Origin: Bacillota bacterium
Lineage (GTDB): Bacteria; Bacillota; UBA4882; UBA10575
NCBI GenBank assembly: GCA_012727535.1
Contig: JAAYGU010000049.1
Span: 1 to 33,109 of the forward strand
Direction of reading: 5' to 3'
DNA length: 33,109 nucleotides
Shown: piece after piece, positions 23,727 to 31,620 of the stretch
How positions within the stretch are numbered: position 1 is the first letter of the stretch
Layout: each line of letters starts with the position of its first letter
Notes under the pieces: model-generated
What the model was told of the DNA's origin: nothing
The model's database searches: none
The model's input: only the letters and a program-made list of their open reading frames with translations
Position numbers and translations under genes: made by a program

Positions 23727-23811
23727 CAAAGGACAGCCACCGCTGAAAGAGAAGGATTTAAAGCCTAAAAAACATGGACAAGCTACTTTTCTTGCCAATT
23801 ACAAGATCAGC

Positions 23812-23841
23812 TTGACTTTACCAGGCTTTTGTGGAAAAATA
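23812..23841 (+). promoter_or_regulatory. Possible sigma-A promoter of the MATE gene
   Basis: TTGACT (23812-23817) is followed by 17-18 bases and then the A-rich AAAAATA. The -35 is good and the -10 poor; the leader would be about 25 bases. Confidence 0.3.
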
Positions 23842-23873
23842 CGTTTTAGTCCAATGAGTCAGGAGAGTACTTG

Positions 23874-25220
23874 ATGAAAGATTTAACACAAGGTTCCGAA
23901 GGAAAACTGATCTTTAATTTTGCCCTTCCCATGTTGATCGGTAATGTTTTTCAGCAATTATATAACACCGTTGACAGCATCATTGTCGGCAACACAATCG
24001 GCAAGGAAGCACTGGCCGCGGTGGGGGCCAGCTTCCCCATTATTTTTCTGCTCGTCTCTTTAATTATGGGGGTAACCATGGGTGCTACAATCCTGATTGC
24101 CCAGTTTTTTGGTGCCCGCCAAATGGACGAAGTGAAAAGAACCATCGATACCACTTACCTTTTTGTCTTCTTTGCCGCCCTCGGCGCGACCGCCCTTGGA
24201 CTCGCCACCAGCGGCCCAATTCTCAGGCTCTTAAAGACACCGGCTGAGATCTTTCCCCTGGCCAAAGAATACCTGGATATTATCTTTGCGGGCATTATCG
24301 TCATGTTTGGTTATAACACGATCAGTGCCGTACTGAGGGGACTGGGTGATTCCCTCACTCCGCTTTATTTTTTGATCATCGCTACCGTAGTCAACATCCT
24401 GTTAGACCTGCTCTTTATCAAAGTCTTTCACTGGGGAGTAGCTGGGGCAGCCTGGGCAACCGTGATCGCGCAAGGAGTCTCCTTCCTGCTTGGCCTGATT
24501 TACCTCCATAAAACGCACGAACTATTCGTCTTTAACCTAAAAAAAATCTCCTTTGACCGTCGGCTCTTTTTGGCCGGTTTAAAGATCGGCCTCCCTAGCG
24601 GAATCCAACAAATGCTTGTCGCCTCCGGGATGATGGCTCTTACCCGGATTGTTAATGGCTTTGGCACCAATGCTGTCGCGGCCTATACCGCTGCCGGCCG
24701 CATTGATTCCTTCGCCTCCATGCCGGCCATGAACCTAAGCGTCGCGCTCTCTTCCTTTGTCGGTCAAAACCTCGGCGCCAACAAACCGGAGCGGGTCAAA
24801 AAAGGCTACCTCGCCACTTTAGGGATGGCGACTTTAATCTCCCTTACCATTACCCTGACCGTGATCTTCTTCGGTCCTCAGTTGGTGGCCATCTTTAATC
24901 AGGATCCAGATGTGATCGCGATTGGCAGTAACTATCTGGTGATTGTCGGTTCCTTTTATATTATCTTCTCTACCATGTTCGTGACCAACGGTGTCTTAAG
25001 AGGGGCAGGTGACACTCTAATCCCGATGTTCTTTACCGTTTGCTCCCTCTGGCTCATCCGTGTCCCACTCTCCGCCTTCCTCGCGCAGCGGATGGACACC
25101 AACGGGATCTGGTGGGGAATCCCAATCGCCTGGACAGTCGGCGCCCTGCTCAGTGTCAGCTATTATCGCTCCGGACGGTGGAAACGTAAAGTAGTGGTTA
25201 AAATCCACCCCGCATCATAG
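23874..25220 (+). CDS. MATE family efflux transporter
   Basis: Exports drugs or metabolites in exchange for sodium or protons. The 448-residue protein has about twelve membrane helices in two homologous halves. It begins MKDLTQGSEGKLIFNFALPMLIGNVFQQLYNTVDSIIVGN (shown by the pieces FALPMLIGN and YNTVDSIIVG), which is the MATE signature. The second half repeats it with GLPSGIQQMLVASG and AAGRIDSFASMPAMNLS. AGGAG lies 8 bases before the ATG; the codon before it is TTG, a less likely start. It is monocistronic, with a strong terminator. Substrate unknown. Confidence 0.95.
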   Translation: MKDLTQGSEGKLIFNFALPMLIGNVFQQLYNTVDSIIVGNTIGKEALAAVGASFPIIFLLVSLIMGVTMGATILIAQFFGARQMDEVKRTIDTTYLFVFFAALGATALGLATSGPILRLLKTPAEIFPLAKEYLDIIFAGIIVMFGYNTISAVLRGLGDSLTPLYFLIIATVVNILLDLLFIKVFHWGVAGAAWATVIAQGVSFLLGLIYLHKTHELFVFNLKKISFDRRLFLAGLKIGLPSGIQQMLVASGMMALTRIVNGFGTNAVAAYTAAGRIDSFASMPAMNLSVALSSFVGQNLGANKPERVKKGYLATLGMATLISLTITLTVIFFGPQLVAIFNQDPDVIAIGSNYLVIVGSFYIIFSTMFVTNGVLRGAGDTLIPMFFTVCSLWLIRVPLSAFLAQRMDTNGIWWGIPIAWTVGALLSVSYYRSGRWKRKVVVKIHPAS

Positions 25221-25295
25221 TTTTCGTAGATAAATACCACGGTTAAAAAGATTGTTTTTCGCTAGCTAAAGCAGAACCGGGAATAACAATAACTT

Positions 25296-25345
25296 ACCAC
25301 CCCTTGCCAGCGTATGATGCTGGCAAGGGGTGGTTTTTGTTTTGT
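25296..25345 (+). terminator. Strong terminator after the MATE gene
   Basis: ACCACCCCTTGCCAGC (25296-25311) and its exact complement (25319-25334) enclose a 7-base loop and are followed by TTTTGTTTTG. A 16-pair perfect stem. Confidence 0.95.
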
Positions 25346-25422
25346 TTAGATTTTGTTGATAATCGTTTTTTAAAATTGAATATATAAGACCTAAAAAAGC
25401 AAATGGAGGTATTCAAAGTAAA

Positions 25423-25998
25423 ATGAAGCGACAGAAAGTTTTATTCTTTTCCGTGCTGGCCTTGGTTGTAATTGCCTTAATCTTCTCCGGCTGTGCCAAA
25501 TCGAGCGGAGGAAATAGTGGAAATGGCGGGAATAACGGAAACGGTGGCAATTCTTATGTCCCTGATTTTAACGCCTTTAAAGGGGTATGGAAGAGCCAGA
25601 ACATTACACCTGCTGTTGAAATTATGATTAGTGATCCAATTGAAGGCAGTGGTGACGAAGAGCGTTTATATTTCACCGGAAGGGTGACCTGTAATGTTTT
25701 TCGGGATGGAGGTTCGGAGATCGCGGAAACAGATGACTTCATTTTGGGTAAAAAGTACATCTTAGCAAGCATACTCAAATTTGGTGGGCTGATAACTAAT
25801 AGTATTCTTGTTAAGGCACATGAAGAGGATGAAGATGAATTTGGAGAAGAGGTTTGGAATGAGGTTGAATTGGACGGATATTTGAGTGATGCCAATACAC
25901 TTAAAGCCGCTAGATTGTATGTTAGGGAGAAAGATAAAGATAAAATTGATTTTGATCCGAAAGATGGTACTCTGTTTATAACCTTTAAAAAACAATAG
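25423..25998 (+). CDS. Lipoprotein of unknown function
   Basis: The 191-residue product starts with a type II signal peptide (basic MKRQK, hydrophobic core, IFSGC with Cys24 as the lipidation site). A Gly/Asn-rich flexible linker (GGNSGNGGNNGNGGN, about 29-43) and a domain of about 145 residues follow. That domain is rich in beta strands and acidic residues (HEEDEDEFGEEVW) and ends KDGTLFITFKK. I do not recognise the domain. Base use looks more AT-rich than in the conserved block. GGAGG lies about 13 bases before the ATG. It has its own unit between two terminators. Confidence 0.75.
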   Translation: MKRQKVLFFSVLALVVIALIFSGCAKSSGGNSGNGGNNGNGGNSYVPDFNAFKGVWKSQNITPAVEIMISDPIEGSGDEERLYFTGRVTCNVFRDGGSEIAETDDFILGKKYILASILKFGGLITNSILVKAHEEDEDEFGEEVWNEVELDGYLSDANTLKAARLYVREKDKDKIDFDPKDGTLFITFKKQ

Positions 25999-26011
25999 GT
26001 ATTGATGAAGA

Positions 26012-26051
26012 AAGGGGCTGTCTTAAGATTATTCTTGTGGGGCAGCCCCTT
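26012..26051. terminator. Shared hairpin between convergent lipoprotein and regulator genes
   Basis: AAGGGGCTG (26012-26020) and CAGCCCCTT (26043-26051) are exact complements. The 22-base loop can form a small inner stem AAGA/TCTT. The right arm lies inside the last codons of the regulator gene. TTTCTT follows it on the minus strand. Confidence 0.65.
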
Positions 26052-27624
26052 CTTGCTCCTGGATCAACTGGACATAAAGCAGCAACTCTTTACGAGAAGT
26101 GACGTTCAGCTTGGCGTAGATCCGTTTATTATGGGTTTTAATCGTGTTGATCGAGAGGCACAAGATTTCAGCGATCTCCTTCGCGGTGTAACCTTTCATA
26201 TAAAGGTTGAAGACAGCGCGCTCGGCAGGGGAGAGGGTCTCAATGTTTTTGACAAAATTTTGGAATAGGGTAGAGTTTATTGTCACTTCCTCCGTCCCCA
26301 AGGAAGGACTATCGGACGTATCGCGCGCGGCCAAAAAAGCAATCAAGTCATCGATCTCTTGAATATTCGTTTTTTCGTAGGTAGATACTTGGCCGTTCTT
26401 CACCATCTGCAGGGCACCGACCACCGGCGCCATTTGGCGGCGGCTGATTAAAGAGGCGGCACCCACGCTAAAGATGAGCAGCATAAGCAGTAAAATTAGA
26501 AAGCGGCGGTTTTGTTCCCTAATATTTACCACCAAATCCCGTTCCGGTATTAAAATAGCCAGTACCCATTCATCTCCAGAAAAGGCGGCATCCTTTGGGT
26601 AAATGTTTATTTTTTGGTGGAGGCCCGAGTACGCGGAGCCGTTCGACGCTGAATAACTTGATATCCCTTTATCCAACGCTTTGATCGACAAAGTACCACC
26701 ACTTTGTAAGGGAATAGCGCTGTAATTTCCAGCATACATCGCTTTTGAAGCGTCGAGGGCATTTCCTTGCACCGGTGCGAGCATGGTGAAGGCCCGGGTG
26801 TAGGTGGAGTTGGCCGGGGTATTTTGCAGTTTGAATAACATGGCACTGACTTCGAATCCGCAAACACCGACAATAAAACCATCAGAAGTAATGAGCGGTA
26901 CACAAAGTAACATGGCTTTTTCATAATTGCCCGCCAACGTACTACTCGGGTTCCAGTAATATAGGCGCGACAGTGGAAGATCACTACCCTTCGCCGCGTT
27001 TATGGTTGTGAAAAAAAAGTCGCCCGGTTCCACTTGGAACTCCATTTGCCATTGGGGCAGTAAATGAAGGTGTTTTTGTCGAGCAATGGAAGCGGGGCCC
27101 CGTAAAAAACGGATCGCCGGGAAAGCAAGGTTGATGACGTTGGGTTCCATGTTTTTCAAAAAAAGCCCAGCACGGGAAGTTTCTGCGGTGTCCAGCGCCG
27201 GATTGACCGTAGCATCCAGAACCAGAAAGGCACCACTAGACTTGTTCTTTTCCAGTGCTGCGACCAGCAGCTCAACGGATTCACTGAGGATTGGCTCTAA
27301 AAGATGGGGATGATTTTTTAGCTGAGAGGGGCTTAAACCATCTGCTTGCAGTCGGCTTTCGATTTGTTCGGTCAATCGCTTCGCCAGTGCAACTCCTTCT
27401 ACCGAGAGGACACCAAATTCCCGGGCAACATCCCCGGCGATATGTTTGAGTTCATTCCGTAAAAAGAGATGACACTCGTTAACCCCAACAGAAAAAGCCC
27501 CGGTGGAAAAGAGAATCAATAATAACCCCAACATAACGGCCGATAAGAAGAGGAGGAAAAAAGTAAAAGAACGTCGTTGCAGAGAAAGCCCGTTCTTCCC
27601 AAGGAAGAGAGTTGGCTTGAGCAT
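26029..27624 (-). CDS. Membrane-anchored LuxR-type regulator with extracellular sensor domain
   Basis: A one-component sensor of 531 residues from the start used here. Order: membrane helix at about 20-42 (FTFFLLFLSAVMLGLLLILF); an extracellular region of about 330 residues with Cache-like features (GAFLVLDATVNP, KAMLLCVPLITSDGFIVGVCGFEVS, WVLAILIPERDLV); a second helix at about 374-394; a short HAMP-like linker; and a C-terminal LuxR HTH (about 464-520: LSPAERAVFNLYMKGYTAKEIA, NTIKTHNKRIYAKLNV, shown in parts). I chose the ATG at 27622-27624 because GGAAGGTG lies 8 bases upstream. The frame extends to TTG at 27654, overlapping the upstream gene, but without a Shine-Dalgarno. It is 26 bases after the solute-binding protein gene, so the two are probably co-transcribed. 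Ligand and targets unknown. Confidence 0.85.
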   Translation of the reverse strand: MLKPTLFLGKNGLSLQRRSFTFFLLFLSAVMLGLLLILFSTGAFSVGVNECHLFLRNELKHIAGDVAREFGVLSVEGVALAKRLTEQIESRLQADGLSPSQLKNHPHLLEPILSESVELLVAALEKNKSSGAFLVLDATVNPALDTAETSRAGLFLKNMEPNVINLAFPAIRFLRGPASIARQKHLHLLPQWQMEFQVEPGDFFFTTINAAKGSDLPLSRLYYWNPSSTLAGNYEKAMLLCVPLITSDGFIVGVCGFEVSAMLFKLQNTPANSTYTRAFTMLAPVQGNALDASKAMYAGNYSAIPLQSGGTLSIKALDKGISSYSASNGSAYSGLHQKINIYPKDAAFSGDEWVLAILIPERDLVVNIREQNRRFLILLLMLLIFSVGAASLISRRQMAPVVGALQMVKNGQVSTYEKTNIQEIDDLIAFLAARDTSDSPSLGTEEVTINSTLFQNFVKNIETLSPAERAVFNLYMKGYTAKEIAEILCLSINTIKTHNKRIYAKLNVTSRKELLLYVQLIQEQEGAAPQE

Positions 27625-27650
27625 CTTTCGCACACCTTCCACCGAATTCT

Positions 27651-29012
27651 TCAAGGATTGACAAAGTCCTGATAAAGCCCTTCGCTCACCACAGATAAAG
27701 ATTTATGCTCCTGAAGAACAGTCGTCCTTCCTTCCAACATTATTTGTTTCACCTTTTTCTCATATTCTTTGCTTAACCTGTCTAAATGCTCATAGTTTGG
27801 CGGGGCCAAGAAGGTGTATTCCCCGTACATGTGAGCTGCGGCCTCCAACAGCTTCTTTAGATTCTGGGTTTTCGCCGCTGTGATCTCCTGTTTGATATTG
27901 TTTTCAAAGGCTTCTTTGGTGACGGGGAGATAACCCGTGGAAGAGACAAAGCGCATATTCTGCTCCGGTTGGGTGAACCACTTTAAAAATAACACGGCGG
28001 CATATTCCTTTTGGGGCGAAGAGCGTCGGACGCACATCCCTCCGCCGCGCTGTAAAGCCAATTTGGCCCCACCCTGAAAGGTCGGGTAAGGCAAAACGGT
28101 ATAAGTAACATCCTCTCTAGTATTATCCGGATAAGTAATACTGTCGCCATAAAAAAGGATTCCGGCTGTCGATCCGGTTGAGCAGACGATCTCACCGGTC
28201 CTGGACAGATCAGAGGAATAACCGTCCGTGACAGCATGACCGCCGGCCAAGGCGGGCAGAACACTAAAATTCCAGATCGGTCTAAAAAGTTCCGAAGTGA
28301 TATTCAGATGATTTGGGTAGATGAACTCGCCACCTAATTGAGCCATGCCGACCTGAGCAATATTAAACCAGGAATCGGCAGTAAAAAATGTCTTACCGTC
28401 GTTGGCCTTGTGGGGCGTGAGCGAATCCGTCCATTGGTAATATTTGACTGCGGCTTCGGCAATCCCCTCAAAGGTTGCGAGACTGTCCAGCTCAACACCG
28501 GTTGCTGCGGAAAAACGATCAAACAGTGTCTGATTGACAAATAAGACCTCAGTGGATTTAGCGATAGGAAAAACATAAAGCTTGCCGTCGGAGAGTCTGC
28601 CTTCTTCGATAAATTGGGGCAGATAAGCATCCAGTTCCTTACTGGTGAACTCATCGTCTAAAGGGGCTAACAGTCCTTGTTTCCATAGGATGAGGGCTGT
28701 TTTGGGGTAAGCAGTTACGAGATCGGGCATCTCCGGCGCACCGGGGTCGCCGGCAGCGATCATAAACAGCTTTTCTTGGATATCTTTAGAAGCCGAAATG
28801 GAAGTAACACTGATGATGACACCTTTCTTCCGCCCGATGGTGCTGTTAAACTCGTCAATCAGTTCGTCCATCGCGCTCTGCATCTGACCGCCATAGTTGT
28901 GCCACATGGTAATCGTCACTGGCTTTTTGGGATCAAGCTTTACTCGATCGCACCCCATGAACAAGAAAGCTGTCAGAAGACAGAGGAGCAGCAGGGTGAT
29001 CCTTTTCTGCAT
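27651..29012 (-). CDS. Extracellular solute-binding lipoprotein, family 1
   Basis: A 453-residue periplasmic-binding fold protein, probably for a sugar or oligosaccharide. It has a lipoprotein signal (MQKRITLLLL to FLFMGC, Cys21), then VTITMWHNYGGQMQSAMDELIDEFN and a MIAAGDPGAPEMPDLV segment. VFPIAKSTEVLFVNQTLFD and EYAAVLFLKWFTQPEQNMRFV follow, all typical of the MalE/UgpB-like family. GGAGGCGG precedes the ATG at 29010-29012. No permease or ATPase gene adjoins it. The only partner is the membrane LuxR-type regulator, which suggests a sensing rather than transport role. Confidence 0.92.
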   Translation of the reverse strand: MQKRITLLLLCLLTAFLFMGCDRVKLDPKKPVTITMWHNYGGQMQSAMDELIDEFNSTIGRKKGVIISVTSISASKDIQEKLFMIAAGDPGAPEMPDLVTAYPKTALILWKQGLLAPLDDEFTSKELDAYLPQFIEEGRLSDGKLYVFPIAKSTEVLFVNQTLFDRFSAATGVELDSLATFEGIAEAAVKYYQWTDSLTPHKANDGKTFFTADSWFNIAQVGMAQLGGEFIYPNHLNITSELFRPIWNFSVLPALAGGHAVTDGYSSDLSRTGEIVCSTGSTAGILFYGDSITYPDNTREDVTYTVLPYPTFQGGAKLALQRGGGMCVRRSSPQKEYAAVLFLKWFTQPEQNMRFVSSTGYLPVTKEAFENNIKQEITAAKTQNLKKLLEAAAHMYGEYTFLAPPNYEHLDRLSKEYEKKVKQIMLEGRTTVLQEHKSLSVVSEGLYQDFVNP

Positions 29013-29168
29013 TGGAACCGCCTCCATTATTTAATGGGCAAACTTTTCTTCAGGCGTCCTTAAGTTATGACGCCCTTTAAATATTTTGGGATTGGTTGGC
29101 TCACCCGTCTCTTCTCTAATGCCACTTCGGGCGTGGGCGGTAGGCGGGGGGAGCGACTTTAAAGAAAA

Positions 29169-29221
29169 ATCACCCCAAAAATCACCCTTGTTTTGTTGCT
29201 TTAATCACCCCTGGGGTGATT
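29169..29221. promoter_or_regulatory. Operator cluster with palindrome AATCACCCCTGGGGTGATT
   Basis: A 19-base exact palindrome with one central base (29203-29221) is preceded by two more copies of the half-site: ATCACCCC at 29169-29176 and ATCACCC at 29181-29187. Same-orientation half-sites start at 29169, 29181 and 29204, spaced 12 and 23 bases, about one and two helical turns. The cluster lies in the 354-base intergenic region between the divergent solute-binding protein and BTAD-regulator genes. A second small inverted repeat, GGCGTC/GACGCC (29053-29074), lies near the lipoprotein gene. Confidence 0.7.
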
Positions 29222-29247
29222 ATTATTAATGAATTATTTCGTATAGT
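29219..29247 (+). promoter_or_regulatory. Possible activator-dependent promoter of the BTAD regulator
   Basis: TATAGT (29242-29247) is a good -10, but 17 bases upstream only ATTATT (29219-29224) stands at -35. The weak -35 overlaps the right edge of the palindrome, as expected for an activator-dependent or autoregulated promoter. The leader would be about 130 bases. Confidence 0.35.
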
Positions 29248-29381
29248 TAAGGTGGAAAGACCCAATAAAATTCATGTTAAAAGAAGAAAGAAATCCCTCG
29301 CTCTTTTATTCTACCAATAAAAGCCACTAAGTCAATAATTATGGTAGATGATTCCATCAATTCGAAGGGGGAAAGACAGCA

Positions 29382-30572
29382 ATGGGTTTCCACCAATCCT
29401 CGGAATCAAAACTGAAAACTAATGACCTGGCTTATTTGGGGTTTATAAAACTTGACCGCTCATCCCCTGCCCATAACCACTTGGTCAATATCCGGGATCA
29501 ACATAGCGCTCTTGCTTTAGCCGAATATTATTTCCGGTGTGGCCTGGACGTTTTTCAACAGGTCGGCCACGACCACTTTTTTAATGCCCTCAACCGTTCC
29601 CTTTTGGCGTTAATCTATGCGCGGAAAGGAGAATGGGATGAGGCGTTAAAGATCGCGGAGGAAGCCTTTGATGATGCCTCGGCACAAGGCGGGGCACTCG
29701 CGCCGATTTGTGAGCTCCTCTTAAGTGCAATCCTCGTGGAGAGCGGAGCTCACCAACAAGCCCGGAGACGTTTGGCCAACTCGATGGAGTTATTAAGAAG
29801 AATGGAGGTTGAAACAACAGGCAAAGACTCCTCTCTCTTTCGAATACAAATGTTTGGGCCAATCCGGGTCTTCCATGGGGGGCAGGAGATTAATGCGACC
29901 CAGTGGCGAACGGTTAAATCTCGCCACCTTTTGGCCTACCTTGCCCATCAGGATAAGCCGGTCAGTACCGATCAAATCATCGAGGATCTATGGCCGGATG
30001 TTGATCCGGATCGAGCTTTAGCCTTGTTTCACACCACTCTTTATTATTTGCGCCGACTATTACACCAGTTTACGCAGGAAGAGATGATCATTCGCGGTTC
30101 CAAACGTTATCAGCTCCGGCCCGGAAGGATCTTAAGCGACCGTTTCCAATTTGAAAAAACTGCCCATTTAGCCTTGGAAAAAGAGATAACCGCCGCCTTG
30201 GCTGAGCAGTTGGAAGCCGCAGTATCACTTTACCGGGGTGACTATCTTGAAGATCTCGACTATCAATGGGTCATGCCGATTCAAGAAAAATTGAGAAGTT
30301 TAAATCTGGAATTAAGACAGAAGTTGGCAGTCTATTATCTGCAGAATAAAATGCCGGCCAAAGCTTTACTTCATTTGCAGCAATTGATTATGTTGAACCC
30401 TTACTCAGAAACAACCTTAAAACTATTACTAACCGCCTGCGCGGAAATGGGCGATCAAGCCGCTGTCATAAAACACTATGCGGCCTTTACCAAAAATATT
30501 TCGGAAGAGTTGGGCTTGCAACCGTCTTCCGAAATGAAAAAGTTCTTCGCGCACATATCAAAACAAAAGTAA
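29382..30572 (+). CDS. SARP-like transcriptional regulator (TPR, winged helix, BTAD)
   Basis: The 396-residue protein has an N-terminal TPR-like helical part (about 45-145: LNRSLLALIYARKGEWDEALKIAEEAF in pieces). An OmpR-type winged helix of SARP regulators follows (about 152-250: FRIQMFGPIRVFHGG, RHLLAYLAHQDKPVSTDQIIEDLWPD, TLYYLRRLL), and then a bacterial transcriptional activation domain (about 255-395: AVSLYRGDYLEDLDYQWV, LNPYSETTLKLLLTACAEMGD, YAAFTKNISEELGLQPS). Larger relatives carry an ATPase ahead of the TPRs; here none is present. AAGGGGG precedes the ATG at about 11 bases. It is divergent from the solute-binding lipoprotein gene. Confidence 0.88.
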   Translation: MGFHQSSESKLKTNDLAYLGFIKLDRSSPAHNHLVNIRDQHSALALAEYYFRCGLDVFQQVGHDHFFNALNRSLLALIYARKGEWDEALKIAEEAFDDASAQGGALAPICELLLSAILVESGAHQQARRRLANSMELLRRMEVETTGKDSSLFRIQMFGPIRVFHGGQEINATQWRTVKSRHLLAYLAHQDKPVSTDQIIEDLWPDVDPDRALALFHTTLYYLRRLLHQFTQEEMIIRGSKRYQLRPGRILSDRFQFEKTAHLALEKEITAALAEQLEAAVSLYRGDYLEDLDYQWVMPIQEKLRSLNLELRQKLAVYYLQNKMPAKALLHLQQLIMLNPYSETTLKLLLTACAEMGDQAAVIKHYAAFTKNISEELGLQPSSEMKKFFAHISKQK

Positions 30573-30594
30573 AAGCCGCTTTTAAAGCGGCTTT
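30572..30594. terminator. Bidirectional terminator
   Basis: AAAGCCGC and GCGGCTTT pair with a short T/A-rich loop directly after the BTAD-regulator stop. It also faces the CsgG-like gene that ends at 30635, so it can serve both convergent genes. Confidence 0.75.
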
Positions 30595-30634
30595 ACACTT
30601 CATGAAATTATCGTATACCCTCCAAGCTATACTC

Positions 30635-31585
30635 CTACTTTTGCTCGACCAGATCTCCAACCTCCGTTGTCAGGTCGCCGCTTAATCTCTTCAAAACCGT
30701 GCAGGTTGCAGAGCGCTCCTTAACCTCGGCCACTTTAATCTCGGCCACCGTTTCAGTGACTTCATCAATGACCTCCTCGGTAATTGGATCTTTTACCACC
30801 TCAAGTACCCGCTTGACGACAAAAACCATATCTGTTTTGACCCCGGTCGATGAACCGATATTAATGATTACTCTGTCCCCCGAAGCATAAGCAACAACAC
30901 CCTTTAGTTTCGCGGCTGGGGACACTTTCCGACCACTGCTGTAGGCTTGATCGGCTAACTGCTTAGCTGCTGAAGTCACCGCCTCACGCAAGGCGATCCC
31001 TAAATTGGTTGTCCGAAATTCATCGCTGCCAAGGGCGACCGTACTCCAATCCACGGCCACCGAAAGGTTGGTACTGCGTTTATCACCTCGACCGGTGGCA
31101 CTGGCAATAATCTCTGCGGTATTGGTATCAACCAGGCGGGCATCGATCGCCACAATCGCGTTGGTACTCTTGACCCCCAAACCAAGACCACTTTTGAAAC
31201 TCAAACCACTCACTTCGGTTGATTTGAGACTGAATTCGGTGACTCTGCCCATTACCAAGAAGTCAACGCCTAAGATTTTACCAATGTTCGCGGCTGTTTT
31301 GGCATCAACTCTTCCACTTTGACCAAAGTCTTGTTCTTCAAGGACCTTATCAATCTGTTCCCGTTCGATCAGCCTGAATCTTTTCGTCTTCAAAAATTCA
31401 GTGACGAATTCGTCGGAGATCCCTTTACCGACATCCCAATGGCCCTCATCCCACCAGCGATCTTGGATCGAACCGTCGTCAAAGGGGAGGACAGCAATTT
31501 TATAGAGTTCCTCAGCGCCCGCAGCTGGTAGGAGCAGAGCAGTAAAAGTGAATAACAACAACCATAAGACAAGTCTACGTTTCAT
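30635..31585 (-). CDS. CsgG-family secreted protein
   Basis: A 316-residue protein with a Sec signal peptide (MKRRLVLWLLLFTFTALLLP, then AGA and cleavage before EE). The CsgG/HfaB-like domain (about 25-220) has YKIAVLPFDD, GKGISDEFVTEFLKTKRFRLIEREQ, AANIGKILGVDFLVMGRVTEF and VDTNTAEIIASATGRG. CsgG proteins form outer-membrane pores or envelope assembly factors in diderms. Unlike E. coli CsgG it has no lipobox cysteine. The last 85 residues (GVVAYASGDRVIINIGSSTGV onward, in part) look like a small beta domain seen behind CsgG domains. GGAGGTGG precedes the ATG. It follows the membrane protein gene by 35 bases and is probably in its operon. Confidence 0.85.
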   Translation of the reverse strand: MKRRLVLWLLLFTFTALLLPAAGAEELYKIAVLPFDDGSIQDRWWDEGHWDVGKGISDEFVTEFLKTKRFRLIEREQIDKVLEEQDFGQSGRVDAKTAANIGKILGVDFLVMGRVTEFSLKSTEVSGLSFKSGLGLGVKSTNAIVAIDARLVDTNTAEIIASATGRGDKRSTNLSVAVDWSTVALGSDEFRTTNLGIALREAVTSAAKQLADQAYSSGRKVSPAAKLKGVVAYASGDRVIINIGSSTGVKTDMVFVVKRVLEVVKDPITEEVIDEVTETVAEIKVAEVKERSATCTVLKRLSGDLTTEVGDLVEQK

Positions 31586-31620
31586 TTGACCACCTCCAAA
31601 ATTTTTTATCCGGCAAAACC

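Noticed and set aside
23707-23873. Riboswitch upstream of the MATE transporter
   Set aside because: MATE genes are sometimes controlled by riboswitches, but I could not find a known conserved core here; only a small hairpin and a weak promoter are visible.
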